Positions 34,333 to 42,525 of a stretch of 64,000 nucleotides of DNA are shown piece by piece. A program made the translations under genes and the position numbers. A model generated the notes under the pieces. That model was given only the letters and a program-made list of their open reading frames with translations, searched no databases and was not told the origin of the DNA. Every line of letters starts with the position of its first letter. The first letter of the stretch is position 1. The stretch is from Acidimicrobiaceae bacterium (GTDB lineage Bacteria > Actinomycetota > Acidimicrobiia > Acidimicrobiales > JAUTXP01), in assembly GCA_030837965.1 (NCBI GenBank), contig JAUTXP010000043.1, positions 1 through 64,000 on the forward strand, written 5' to 3'.

Positions 34333-35712
34333 TTACGGCGTGATCCCGTCGTACGCGGCCAGCAGTCCGGTGCCGCCTTCTTGGCGGGCGATGGTGGCCA
34401 GGTCCGAGTAGGTGTTCTTGCCGCCGCTCGGGCAGGTGGCCGTGCACCCGTCGGCGTAACCCACCAGGATGTGGCCGTGGGCGTCGGTGGTCACGTCCAT
34501 GAAGTCGAGCAGGTTGCGGCACGTGTTGGAGCCGCCGCCCAGCCAGATGCAGCCCCGCTGGACCGGATCGGTGGGCGTGGCGTCGACCGTGGTCCACGTG
34601 GCGCCGCGGTCGTAGGTGGTGGCCACGTAGAGGTGCCACACGCCGGGGAAGGTGGCGGCCTGGTCGTTGCCCGCACTCGACGTGCCCAGGAAGGCGAACG
34701 CGGCCCGGTCGCCGTCACCGGCCACCACGGCCGGGAACTGTGTGTTCTGGATGTTGAACGACTTGCCCACGTCCACCGGCGCCGTCCACGTGGCGCCCTT
34801 GGTGCGCGACACCGAGACCAGGGGATGGCCGTCGCCGTTCTGCATCCCCATGTAGACGGTGCCGTCCGAGCCCACCCCGACCGAAGGGTCGGACTCGTCC
34901 TGCGTGGTCGTGCCCGGCACCTTGCGGATGGTCCATGTGTTGCCGTTGTCGCTCGACGCGATGACGGCCTGCTTGCCGCCACAGTCGGCGTTGGGGACGT
35001 AGACGGTGCCGTCGAGCGGCGAGGCCTTGATGTGGCCGTGCAGTCCGCCGCACTGGGCGGCCGAGTAGATGGGCACGGCCGGTCCGAAGGTGAGTCCGCC
35101 GGTGGTGCTCAACGAGCACTGGGCCGTGGCCACCGCTTGGGCGCAGTAGTAGACGGTGTCGGGATAGCTCGACGACGGGCCGAGCAGCCCACTGGCGAAG
35201 CGGCCGCCGCCGACCGTCTGGTGATCGACACCCGCGCCCGCCCCGCAGCCGAACGGATTCTCGGTCCAACTGGCGCCGTCGTTGTCGCTATAGGCCATCA
35301 GCGAGCAGTCGCCCGCGAGCTGCGACACGAAGGTGCGGCCGGTGCGTTGGTCCGTGAAGAGGATGGGGTCGAGCGACGCGCTCGAGGTGATGGCCGAGCC
35401 CACGTCGCGCCACGCGACGGGCGACTTGGTGAAGTCGACCCGCAGCGTCTCGTAGCCCGCCTGCATCATGGCCACGCCCGTCTTGGGATTGAGGCCGATC
35501 GACGGCTCGGCCGCGTCCGCGCCCAGGCCCGACGTGGGCGCGTAGTTCTTGAAGCTGGGCGATGTGGCCGCGCCCGCAAAGTCGGTGCGCACGGCGCCGG
35601 TGAGGAAGGCGGCGACCATGGCCATGGCCACGATGGCGACGGCGATCACGCTTGTGCGCCTGCGTGTGCCTGTCCGTTCGCGACCGCGGCGGGTCGGGAG
35701 GGCGAGGGACAT
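34333..35712 (-). CDS. secreted BNR/Asp-box beta-propeller protein (sialidase superfamily)
   Basis: A 459-aa exported protein. The ATG at 35710-35712 is preceded by a strong AAGGAGGA; the signal segment is SVIAVAIVAMAMVAAFLTGA. The mature part carries several Asp boxes (SDNDGASW, SSDNGNTW, RTKGATW, YDRGATW), the repeats of sialidase-fold propellers. Cysteine pairs are scattered through the blades, as expected for an extracellular protein. The arginine triad and catalytic residues of true sialidases cannot be confirmed by eye, so the activity is open. The strong SD suggests high expression. Confidence 0.85.
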   Translation of the reverse strand: MSLALPTRRGRERTGTRRRTSVIAVAIVAMAMVAAFLTGAVRTDFAGAATSPSFKNYAPTSGLGADAAEPSIGLNPKTGVAMMQAGYETLRVDFTKSPVAWRDVGSAITSSASLDPILFTDQRTGRTFVSQLAGDCSLMAYSDNDGASWTENPFGCGAGAGVDHQTVGGGRFASGLLGPSSSYPDTVYYCAQAVATAQCSLSTTGGLTFGPAVPIYSAAQCGGLHGHIKASPLDGTVYVPNADCGGKQAVIASSDNGNTWTIRKVPGTTTQDESDPSVGVGSDGTVYMGMQNGDGHPLVSVSRTKGATWTAPVDVGKSFNIQNTQFPAVVAGDGDRAAFAFLGTSSAGNDQAATFPGVWHLYVATTYDRGATWTTVDATPTDPVQRGCIWLGGGSNTCRNLLDFMDVTTDAHGHILVGYADGCTATCPSGGKNTYSDLATIARQEGGTGLLAAYDGITP

Positions 35713-35856
35713 GGGGGTCCTCCTTGGATTGGCTTTCGTGAGCCGAAGAGGGAACGTCGGGGGGTGGCGTTCCTTGCGGCCCAAGCGGAAAAGCGGCCCA
35801 AGTCCCAAGGTATCGGCGATGACTAGTCATCTCGAACAGCGGGGAGAACGGTGGGC

Positions 35857-36063
35857 ATGAGCGAACAGAGCGAGTTCGGTTCGGACAGTGGCCAAGGTGC
35901 GGACGAGTCGGGTCAGCCGCGCTCGGATGTGTCCGCCAACCCCCAGGACACCACCTTCGGGGCCGAGGCGGCCGAGGATCTGGAGCGGGTCGACCGGTGC
36001 GAGCAGCCCGCGCACGACGGCGAGCCCGAACCCCATGCGGCGGGCAAAGCCGACTCCGCCTAA
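35857..36063 (+). CDS. small acidic disordered protein
   Basis: A 68-aa reading frame with GGGGAG upstream of ATG 35857. It is rich in Asp, Glu, Ser, Gly and Gln with one Cys and almost no hydrophobic residues, so it is probably disordered. I recognise no family and cannot exclude a chance frame. In the 193 bp that follow (36064-36256) I see a short inverted repeat CCACCG-CCA-CGGTGG near 36153 and nothing else. Confidence 0.4.
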   Translation: MSEQSEFGSDSGQGADESGQPRSDVSANPQDTTFGAEAAEDLERVDRCEQPAHDGEPEPHAAGKADSA

Positions 36064-36256
36064 GCCCTAAGAACCCCCACACGTTTCGAGGCCGGCCCGC
36101 ACCGACGCCCGGGCGTGGTGGCCTTTCGCATTTGGGCGCACTTCGCCACCGCCACGGTGGCCGGCTGCACCCAGATGGCGAGCGCGAGGGCGCGGGCGGC
36201 GGCGATGTGGCTACCAACCACTGCACCCTCGAGCGGCACGCCCGAGAGTTCGACCG

Positions 36257-36415
36257 TCAGCGCGCCGCGCCGGCCGCCGTTTCCAAGTCGGCCCGACGAC
36301 AGGCCTGCTCGGCCTTGCGGGAGAAGTCCTCGATGATCGGTCGCATCTCGGTGACGATGCGGCGGACCTCATCGGGCGTGGGCTTCCACGCCCCGGCCGA
36401 TTTCAGCGCGCCCAT
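36257..36415 (-). CDS. small helical protein, second gene of a microprotein pair
   Basis: A 52-aa protein starting MGALKSAGAWKPTPDEVRRI at an ATG that overlaps the stop of the upstream microprotein gene (TGATG). It is amphipathic helical with one Cys (KAEQACRRADLE). The family is unknown. Coupling to the 58-aa gene and the clear charge pattern argue that it is real. Confidence 0.5.
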   Translation of the reverse strand: MGALKSAGAWKPTPDEVRRIVTEMRPIIEDFSRKAEQACRRADLETAAGAAR

Positions 36416-36591
36416 CACTGCGCCCCTCCAGCCAGCACCAGGGGTCCGACTGCCTCGACGGGCTCGACGTGGTAACCGGCCAACCGCCATTCTTCGGCCG
36501 CCGCATGAGCGTCTTCGCCGGAGAAGATGACGACGACCCGGCCGCTCTCGTCAAGGACGGCCACGGCCGATCGCTTCAACGTTGCTTGCAT
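36415..36591 (-). CDS. 58-aa microprotein, paralogue of the 54-aa protein at 39588-39752
   Basis: ATG 36589-36591 with AGGGAG upstream encodes 58 residues. The core AVLDESGRVVVIFSG, AAEEWRLAGYHVEPV aligns with AVLGPDGRVVLVLLG, AAEVWRAEGYTVQAV of the microprotein at 39588-39752, 3 kb away on the same strand. The pattern, a beta hairpin then a helix and a strand, looks like a small compact domain. Function unknown. It is followed without a gap by the 52-aa gene. Confidence 0.7.
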   Translation of the reverse strand: MQATLKRSAVAVLDESGRVVVIFSGEDAHAAAEEWRLAGYHVEPVEAVGPLVLAGGAQ

Positions 36592-36656
36592 GGGTGTCTC
36601 CCTTCCACCAGATGTATCGGCAGGTGCGCCAGGAGACCTTTGGGGAATCGCGGGGT

Positions 36657-38114
36657 TTATGGGAGGGAAACGGGCGTGGTGACCGCAATGGTCGGGACGG
36701 TGAGCGGCGGGACGGTCACTGGCGGCAAGGTGGTGGGGGGCACCGTCGGCACCGTCGGCACAGTCGGCAAAGTGGGCACGGTCGGCGCCGTCGTCACCAC
36801 GCTCACCAACGTGGTGGTCGTGGTCGACGTGCTCGACGGGGCCTGGCCGTGGTCGGCCACCGAACCGTCCTGCACCGACCGAGCAACCGGCAGCAAGGGC
36901 GACCCGGCGGGCGTCACCCGAAACTGCGTTCCCGCGCTTCGCACCGGCACCGGCACGCGCACTGGCACCCGAGCCGACCCGGTCACCGGAGCCGGCCGCT
37001 CATACGTGCGTCCCAGCACCTGCACATTGGGCATGGCCCCGGCCACGTTGGCCGCCACGGCCACGCCGACGACCGCCGCGCCCGCCCGCACACTGGCTCC
37101 CACCGCCGGGGCCAGCTTGCCGATGGCCAACAGCGCGGGCGCCTCCGCGGCCCAGGCCACCGGGCCATACGCCCATCGAAGCTTGCCCATCGACACGGCG
37201 AGGAAGGCCCGCACCGCGACCGGGTCGAACTGCGTCCCCGCCAACGAGGCCAGCCGCGCCCTCGCCGCCTCCATGGGCATCGGCTCTTGATACGAGCGTC
37301 GGGCGGTCATGGCCTCGAAGCTGTCGGCCACGGCCACGATGCGCGCCCCCAAGCAGATCTCGTCGCCCTTCAATCCCCTCGGATACCCGCCGCCGTCGAA
37401 GCGCTCGTGGTGCTGTTCGACAGTGGGCGCCCAAGGCCCCAGCCATTCCCGTAGCGGGGCGATCAGCCGAGCCCCCTCGCGCGGATGGCGCTGGATGACG
37501 GCCCAGCCCTCTTCGCTCAGCGCGCCGGTCCCTTCCAAGATGTCCAGCGGGACCGACACCTTGCCCACGTCGTGCAGCAGCGACGCCCAGCGAAGGCGGT
37601 GCCTGTCCCTGGCTGACAGGCCCAGTTCGTCGGCCACCAACTCGGTGTAGGCCCGCACCCGTTCGGAGTGCTGCCGGGAAGGCCGGTGGTGGCTGCCCAA
37701 GCCCGCCACCAACGACAGGATGGCCTCGGCCGCCATGGTCGGGTCGCCCTCCACACCGGCCCGCTGGGCCGCGGCCACGTGGTCGTGCAGATGCTTGGTC
37801 GACCCGCTCGTGAGGGCCACTCGAAATCGCGATGGGGCCTGTTCGGGGAAGAGCAGGGACAGCTCCAGCAGCACGGCCAGTGGCAGCAGGCGACGGGCCA
37901 GTCGGTCGCACAGGCGCAGGCCGATGACGGACACGCCCAGCACGATCAGCCACCACCCGGCCAGCGCGGGCGCGGTGTGCGGATCGGGAAGGAGAACGGC
38001 GACGCCGAGGCCCGCGAGTGCGCCCATCAGCAGCGGCCCCAACGCCGCGGCCACCCGCACGAGCGCGGCGAAGGCCCGGTGATCGCGCCAATGTCCTTCG
38101 GGCGGTGCCCCCAC
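36657..38114 (-). CDS. membrane HD-GYP domain protein
   Basis: A 485-aa protein. Two N-terminal membrane helices (~15-75) and a linker precede the HD-GYP domain (about 140-330), with the metal motif LLHDVGKVSVP and EQHHERFDGGGYPRGLKGDEI. These are hallmarks of c-di-GMP phosphodiesterases. A further hydrophobic stretch (~355-385) is followed by about 100 residues rich in Thr, Pro and Val, with repeated T-V-P-T units, probably outside the cell. Start is GTG 38112-38114, preceded by GAAGGAG at good spacing. An external Pro/Thr tail on a cytoplasmic signalling enzyme is unusual. Confidence 0.88.
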   Translation of the reverse strand: MGAPPEGHWRDHRAFAALVRVAAALGPLLMGALAGLGVAVLLPDPHTAPALAGWWLIVLGVSVIGLRLCDRLARRLLPLAVLLELSLLFPEQAPSRFRVALTSGSTKHLHDHVAAAQRAGVEGDPTMAAEAILSLVAGLGSHHRPSRQHSERVRAYTELVADELGLSARDRHRLRWASLLHDVGKVSVPLDILEGTGALSEEGWAVIQRHPREGARLIAPLREWLGPWAPTVEQHHERFDGGGYPRGLKGDEICLGARIVAVADSFEAMTARRSYQEPMPMEAARARLASLAGTQFDPVAVRAFLAVSMGKLRWAYGPVAWAAEAPALLAIGKLAPAVGASVRAGAAVVGVAVAANVAGAMPNVQVLGRTYERPAPVTGSARVPVRVPVPVRSAGTQFRVTPAGSPLLPVARSVQDGSVADHGQAPSSTSTTTTTLVSVVTTAPTVPTLPTVPTVPTVPPTTLPPVTVPPLTVPTIAVTTPVSLP

Positions 38115-38152
38115 ACTGGCTCCTTCGGCACGCAGCGGGCAAAGGTGAGGAG

Positions 38153-38932
38153 TCAGGCGGTGCCGGACAGACCTCCGTCGACAGGGATCACCGTGCCGGT
38201 GAGGTACGACCCGGCCCGCGAGGACAAGAAGATGGCGGTACCGGCCATGTCGTCCGGCCTGCCGATGCGGCGCAGCGGCACGGCGTTGACGAGCATGTCC
38301 CTGCCCGCTTCGTCGTCCAGCATGAAGGCGGTCATCTTCGACTCGAACGGGCCTGGCGCGATGGCGTTGACGGTGATGTTGTCGGCCGCCAGTTGTCGGG
38401 CCAACTGCCGGGTCAGCATGTGCACCGCGGCCTTGCTCGCCGCATACGAGTAGTTCTCCGTCCACGGCACCTTGATGCCGTCGATGGAGCCGATGTTGAT
38501 GACCCGAGCAGGGTCCTCGGCCGACGCGGCCGCCCGCAGACGGGGCAGCAGCAGGCGGGTGAGGTGGAACACGCCCTTCACGTTGACGGCCAGCACCTTG
38601 TCGAACCCGCTGTCCGGGAACTGCTCGAGCGGCGCGCCCCACGTGGCCCCTGCGTTGTTGACGAGCACGTGCACGGCGGGCTCGCGTTCGCCCACCGCCG
38701 CGGCCAGGTGCTCCACCCCTTCGAGGGTGGACAGGTCGGCGGGCAGCGACACGCACTTGCCGTCCTCGGACAGCTCGGTCGCGGTCTGGTCGCACGCCTC
38801 GGCCTTGCGGGCCGAGATGTAGACGCGGGCCCCTGCACGCACGAAGCCGTGGGCGATCATGCGGCCGATGCCACGCGACCCGCCCGTCACCACCACGGCC
38901 TTGTCGCTCACACCGAAGAGGTCAGATGCCAC
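38153..38932 (-). CDS. SDR family oxidoreductase
   Basis: A 259-aa classical short-chain dehydrogenase/reductase. The cofactor motif is TGGSRGIG with the ISAR segment after beta-2, suggesting NADP(H). Further features are LVNNAGATWGAPLE, the catalytic Tyr/Lys in YSYAASKAA, and GPFESKMT followed by DGGLSGTA. The substrate is not inferable; 3-oxoacyl or alcohol substrates are common. Start is GTG. It lies 11 nt after the CMD-family gene, so the two probably share a transcript. Confidence 0.92.
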   Translation of the reverse strand: MASDLFGVSDKAVVVTGGSRGIGRMIAHGFVRAGARVYISARKAEACDQTATELSEDGKCVSLPADLSTLEGVEHLAAAVGEREPAVHVLVNNAGATWGAPLEQFPDSGFDKVLAVNVKGVFHLTRLLLPRLRAAASAEDPARVINIGSIDGIKVPWTENYSYAASKAAVHMLTRQLARQLAADNITVNAIAPGPFESKMTAFMLDDEAGRDMLVNAVPLRRIGRPDDMAGTAIFLSSRAGSYLTGTVIPVDGGLSGTA

Positions 38933-38943
38933 GCCCGCCTCCT

Positions 38944-39516
38944 TTACGACGAGGCCTGGGGCCGTGTGGCCTGGGCTTCGGGCGGGCCGGGCACGCCGTC
39001 CTCGCGCTCAACGCCGAAGCTGTTCAAGACGAAGGCGACCATGTGGTAGTGGCCGACGAGGAACGGCACCTCCATGAGCTGGGGCTCGGTGTAGCGGGCC
39101 GACAGCGCGGCCCACGTGTCGTCTCCCAGGACGGCGTTGGCGTGCAGCTCGTCGGCCGCCCGCAACAACAGCGCGTCCTCGTCCGACCAGCCGTCGGTCG
39201 ACGGCACGACCGTGCGCTCGATCTCGTCGGGCTTCAGGCCCGCGTGGGCCGCGAGCAGCGCGTGCTGTCCCCATTCGTAATGCGTGTGGCAGTTGGCCGC
39301 GGTGCGCAGGATGAGCAGCTCCCGATCGCGGGCGGGCAGCTTGCCGGACAACAGCTTTCCGCCGAACGGGAGCCAGCGCCGGAACAGGCCGGGGTGGCGG
39401 ACCAAGGTGGCGAAGAGGTTCCCGGCCTGGCCGGACAAGTCGACGCCGCCGACCAGCTCGCGCTGTTCATCGGTGAGGTCGGACTCGGCCAGCGGCGGGA
39501 TGCGGGGTGCGGGCAT
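38944..39516 (-). CDS. carboxymuconolactone decarboxylase/AhpD-fold protein
   Basis: A 190-aa CMD-family helical protein. The signature region is LLILRTAANCHTHYEWGQH with a single Cys and a His three residues later. The peroxidatic Cys pair of AhpD (C-x-x-C) is therefore not complete, and the protein fits the CMD-like subgroup of unknown or decarboxylase/lactonase function. The C-terminal VGHYHMVAFVLNSFGVE is typical of this subgroup. It is probably cotranscribed with the SDR gene downstream. Confidence 0.87.
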   Translation of the reverse strand: MPAPRIPPLAESDLTDEQRELVGGVDLSGQAGNLFATLVRHPGLFRRWLPFGGKLLSGKLPARDRELLILRTAANCHTHYEWGQHALLAAHAGLKPDEIERTVVPSTDGWSDEDALLLRAADELHANAVLGDDTWAALSARYTEPQLMEVPFLVGHYHMVAFVLNSFGVEREDGVPGPPEAQATRPQASS

Positions 39517-39587
39517 GCCGCACGATAGAGCGGCAGGCGACCCGTCAGACGGGGTCGGGCGGCCGGCCTTCGGTCAGACGCTGTGGT

Positions 39588-39752
39588 TCAGCCGTGGTCG
39601 GCGTCGATGGCGACGGCCTGAACCGTGTAGCCCTCGGCCCGCCAGACCTCGGCTGCGTCTGGCGCGTCGCGGCCGAGCAGGACGAGCACGACTCGGCCGT
39701 CGGGTCCGAGGACGGCGAGCCCGGTGTGGAGCACAGTGTCGATGGCGGCCAT
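39588..39752 (-). CDS. 54-aa microprotein, paralogue of the protein at 36415-36591
   Basis: ATG 39750-39752 opens a 54-aa frame beginning MAAIDTVLHTGLAVLGPDG. It shares with the 36415-36591 protein the pattern AVL-x-x-x-GRVV, G-x-DA-x-x-AAE-x-WR, GY-x-V. Its frame also extends upstream, but similarity starts only near this ATG. Function unknown. A long hairpin lies upstream at 39826-39868. Confidence 0.62.
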   Translation of the reverse strand: MAAIDTVLHTGLAVLGPDGRVVLVLLGRDAPDAAEVWRAEGYTVQAVAIDADHG

Positions 39753-39825
39753 GGTGGTGTTCTCGGCACTCGTCGGCCGGGGCTGGAGCCATCCCGCCCC
39801 ACCTTCAGGCCACCTTCCGGCCCGT

Positions 39826-39868
39826 CTGGAGGACATAGCTACACCTATCGGGTAGCTATGTCCTCCAG
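39826..39868. repeat. perfect hairpin with 17-bp arms, single copy
   Basis: CTGGAGGACATAGCTAC (39826-39842) and GTAGCTATGTCCTCCAG (39852-39868) around the 9-nt loop ACCTATCGG. It ends 16 nt before the stop of the molybdenum hydroxylase gene, so it probably marks that transcript's 3' end. It is unrelated in sequence to families 1 and 2. Confidence 0.9.
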
Positions 39869-39884
39869 TCGGCGAAATGTGCGG

Positions 39885-42284
39885 TCAGACCTCGACCCGC
39901 TCGGCTTGGGTGGCGGGCGCCCGGCCCCGCGTGGGCAGGTCGTTGAACGCGGCGGGCGGGTCGTGCCACGGCGACGGCAAGGTGCCAGCCCGCGCGTCTT
40001 GCATGGCCCGCCACACCCGCTCCGGCGTGCACGGCATGTCCAGGTGACGCACGCCCAAGTGGCTGAGCCCGTCGACCACCGCGTTGTGCACCGACGCCAG
40101 CGCGCCGATGGTGCCCGACTCGCCGATCCCCTTGGCCCCCAACGGATTGTGAGGCGTGGGCGTCTCCGTGTTGGCCGTCTCGAACGAAGGCAGGTCGGCG
40201 GCGCTGGGCATGGCGTAGTCGGCCAGCGTGGTGGTGAGCGGATTGCCGTCGGGGTCGTAGACGACCTGCTCCCACAAGGCCTGGGCCATCCCTTGGGCGA
40301 TGCCGCCGTGCTGTTGGCCGGTGACGATCATCGGGTTGAGGATGCGCCCGCAGTCGTCCACGGCCACGTGCCGAAGGGGCGTGACCGCGCCGGTCTCCAT
40401 GTCGATCTCCACCACCGCGACATGGGCCCCGAACGGGAACGTGGGGCCGGGCTGTTCGGAGTCGAGCTCGACGGCCAGCCGCTCGCCTTGGGTCGAGGCG
40501 GCCGACGCCACTTCGGCCCACGACAGCGCCCGCGCGGGCACGCCCGCCACTCCGAGCCTGCCATCGTCGGTGAGCACGATGTCCTCGACCCCTGCCTCCA
40601 ACGCCTCGGCCACCACATGACGAGCCTTGTCCAACACGCCCTCCGCGGCGCGTAACACAGCGGTGCCGCCCATCTGCAACGAGCGGGAGCCGCCGGTGCC
40701 GAAGCCCGAGCGGACTTCGGCCGTGTCGGACTGCACGAAGCGAATGGCGTCCATGGGGATGCCAAGCCGGTCCGACACCACCATGGCGAACGAGGTGGCG
40801 TGCCCTTGGCCGTGGGCCGACGTGCCCACGCGAATGGTGGCGGTGCCGTCCTCGTGGACCTCGACCGCGCCGAACTCGCTGCTCTGTCCGCCCGCGGTGA
40901 TCTCGACGTAGACGCCTACACCAATGCCCAACTGCTTGACGTCGCCGCGTGCCCTGCGGTCCGCCTGCTCCGAGCGCAGCTCGTCATAACCCGCCAGTCG
41001 GAGGGCCTCGGTCAAGGCCCGGTCGTAGTCGCCACTGTCGTACGGCATCTTGGTCACCGTCGTCAGCGGGAACTGGTCGGCGGTGAGCAGGTTGCGCCTG
41101 CGCATGTCGACCGGGTCGATGCCCAACTCGGCCGCGGCCATGTCCATGATCCGTTCGAGCATGGCGGCCGCCTCCGGTCGGCCCGCGCCGCGGAACGCGC
41201 CCATCGGCGTGGTGTTGGTGAGGGCCACGGCCACGCTGTAGGAGATGGCCGGGATGCGGTAGACGCCTTGCGACATGAAGCGGGTGGGGCCCATGGCCAG
41301 CGCGCCGCCGAATCCGGCATAGGCGCCCGCGTCGCCCACCACATGGCACCGCAGTCCGGTGATGACGCCCGCGCGCGTGCAGGCCAGTTCGACGTACTGC
41401 ACCTGGCCCCGGCCGTGGGGCATGGCCACCATGTTCTCCGAGCGGGCCTCGATCCACTTGATGGGCCGGCCCAGGCGGCGGGCGGCGCCGATGACGACGG
41501 TGTGCTCGGCCGTGAGGCCGGCCTTGCCGCCGAAGCCGCCGCCGACGTGGGGGGCGACGACGCGCACGTCGGCCGGTTCGAGGTCGAACGTGGTGGCCAC
41601 CGCGTCCCGAAGGACGTGCGGCATCTGGGTGGAGACGTACACGGTGAGGGGCTCGTCGGGGGTCGGCGCGCCCTCGGGCGCCGGTCTGGGCGGGATCACG
41701 GCAATGGCGTTGCCCTCCATGGGCACCACCGCGATGCGCTGGTTCACGAAGCGGCCCTTGACCACGACCTCGGCCCCGTTCCCGTCGAGCGGGTTTCCCC
41801 GTCCGTCGCGAAAGCCCGCGGCCACGTTGGAGCCCAGGGCCTCGAACTGCCTGGGCGCGTCCGGCGCGAGTGCCGCTTCGGGGTCGGTCACCGCGGGCAA
41901 CGGGTCGTACTCGACGATGACGGACTCGGCCCCGTCGACGGCCGCCTCCCGCGACTCGGCCATCACCGCGGCCACGCAGTCGCCCACGAAGCGCACCTTG
42001 TCCTCGGCCAGCGGCGGGCGGCCGCAGGCCTCGTTCAAGATGGCGAACCCGAAATGGGGGGCCAGGCCCAGGTCAGCCGCGGTGAGCACGGCGACCACTC
42101 CGGGCTGGGCCGCGGCCTCGGTGACGTCGATCGACTCGATGCGGGCGTGGGCCATGGGCGAGCGCACGAAGACGAGGTGGAGCATCCCGTCCACCACCAG
42201 GTTGTCCACGAAGGTCCCCTGGCCGAGCAGCAGCTCGGGGTCCTCGACGCGGGTGACGGCGGTTCCAAGGATCGATCCGGGCAT
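39885..42284 (-). CDS. xanthine dehydrogenase/CO dehydrogenase family molybdopterin-binding (large) subunit
   Basis: A 799-aa molybdenum hydroxylase large subunit (aldehyde oxidase/xanthine dehydrogenase a/b hammerhead plus Mo-binding domains). Visible segments are GQGTFVDN, VRSPMAHARI, VRFVGDCVAAV, HVGGGFGGKAG, PMGAFRGAGRPEA, TSAHGQGHATSFA, and the catalytic Glu motif KGIGESGTIG. The active-site loop GAFRGAGR lacks the C-S-F-R of form I CO dehydrogenase, so it is a form II-like or other hydroxylase. The medium (FAD) and small (2Fe-2S) subunit genes are not next to it. Substrate unknown. Confidence 0.92.
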   Translation of the reverse strand: MPGSILGTAVTRVEDPELLLGQGTFVDNLVVDGMLHLVFVRSPMAHARIESIDVTEAAAQPGVVAVLTAADLGLAPHFGFAILNEACGRPPLAEDKVRFVGDCVAAVMAESREAAVDGAESVIVEYDPLPAVTDPEAALAPDAPRQFEALGSNVAAGFRDGRGNPLDGNGAEVVVKGRFVNQRIAVVPMEGNAIAVIPPRPAPEGAPTPDEPLTVYVSTQMPHVLRDAVATTFDLEPADVRVVAPHVGGGFGGKAGLTAEHTVVIGAARRLGRPIKWIEARSENMVAMPHGRGQVQYVELACTRAGVITGLRCHVVGDAGAYAGFGGALAMGPTRFMSQGVYRIPAISYSVAVALTNTTPMGAFRGAGRPEAAAMLERIMDMAAAELGIDPVDMRRRNLLTADQFPLTTVTKMPYDSGDYDRALTEALRLAGYDELRSEQADRRARGDVKQLGIGVGVYVEITAGGQSSEFGAVEVHEDGTATIRVGTSAHGQGHATSFAMVVSDRLGIPMDAIRFVQSDTAEVRSGFGTGGSRSLQMGGTAVLRAAEGVLDKARHVVAEALEAGVEDIVLTDDGRLGVAGVPARALSWAEVASAASTQGERLAVELDSEQPGPTFPFGAHVAVVEIDMETGAVTPLRHVAVDDCGRILNPMIVTGQQHGGIAQGMAQALWEQVVYDPDGNPLTTTLADYAMPSAADLPSFETANTETPTPHNPLGAKGIGESGTIGALASVHNAVVDGLSHLGVRHLDMPCTPERVWRAMQDARAGTLPSPWHDPPAAFNDLPTRGRAPATQAERVEV

Positions 42285-42381
42285 CACTCGCCTGTCTAGC
42301 GCGCCCACCCGCGCGCCCGCTCGCCCCCCTACCCGCCCTCCCACCCGCCCCGCGGCGCCCCGGCACCTCGCGCTCTTCCGC

Positions 42382-42428
42382 TTCTGGGCACCTTTTCTTG
42401 CCTATGGCCGAAGAAAAGGTGCCCAGAA
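42382..42428. repeat. palindrome family 2, copy B
   Basis: TTCTGGGCACCTTTTCTT (42382-42399), loop GCCTATGGCCG, AAGAAAAGGTGCCCAGAA (42411-42428): arms identical to the copy at 20244-20290, loop different but also 11 nt. It lies in the 241-bp gap 42285-42525, with a C-rich left flank (42301-42360). Confidence 0.92.
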
Positions 42429-42525
42429 CGGGAAGGCGGCGCGGGTGGGGGGCGACGGGGCGGGTCTGGTGGGGGCTGCGGGTGGGGGGGTGGCAGGGGC
42501 GGGGCGGGTGGGGGTGGGGGGGGGG
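42429..42525. other. G-run tract beside palindrome family 2
   Basis: The plus strand carries many runs of three to ten G up to the stop codon of the small membrane protein gene, the longest near 42516-42525. It has strong G-quadruplex potential and mirrors the G-rich flank right of copy A (20291-20373). Confidence 0.7.

Noticed and set aside
36115-36336. 73-aa plus-strand frame
   Set aside because: No SD, no family pattern, and it overlaps the better-supported minus-strand microprotein gene.
39885-42284. Form I aerobic CO dehydrogenase (CoxL)
   Set aside because: The C-S-F-R active-site loop is missing; the loop reads GAFRGAGR and coxM/coxS are not adjacent.
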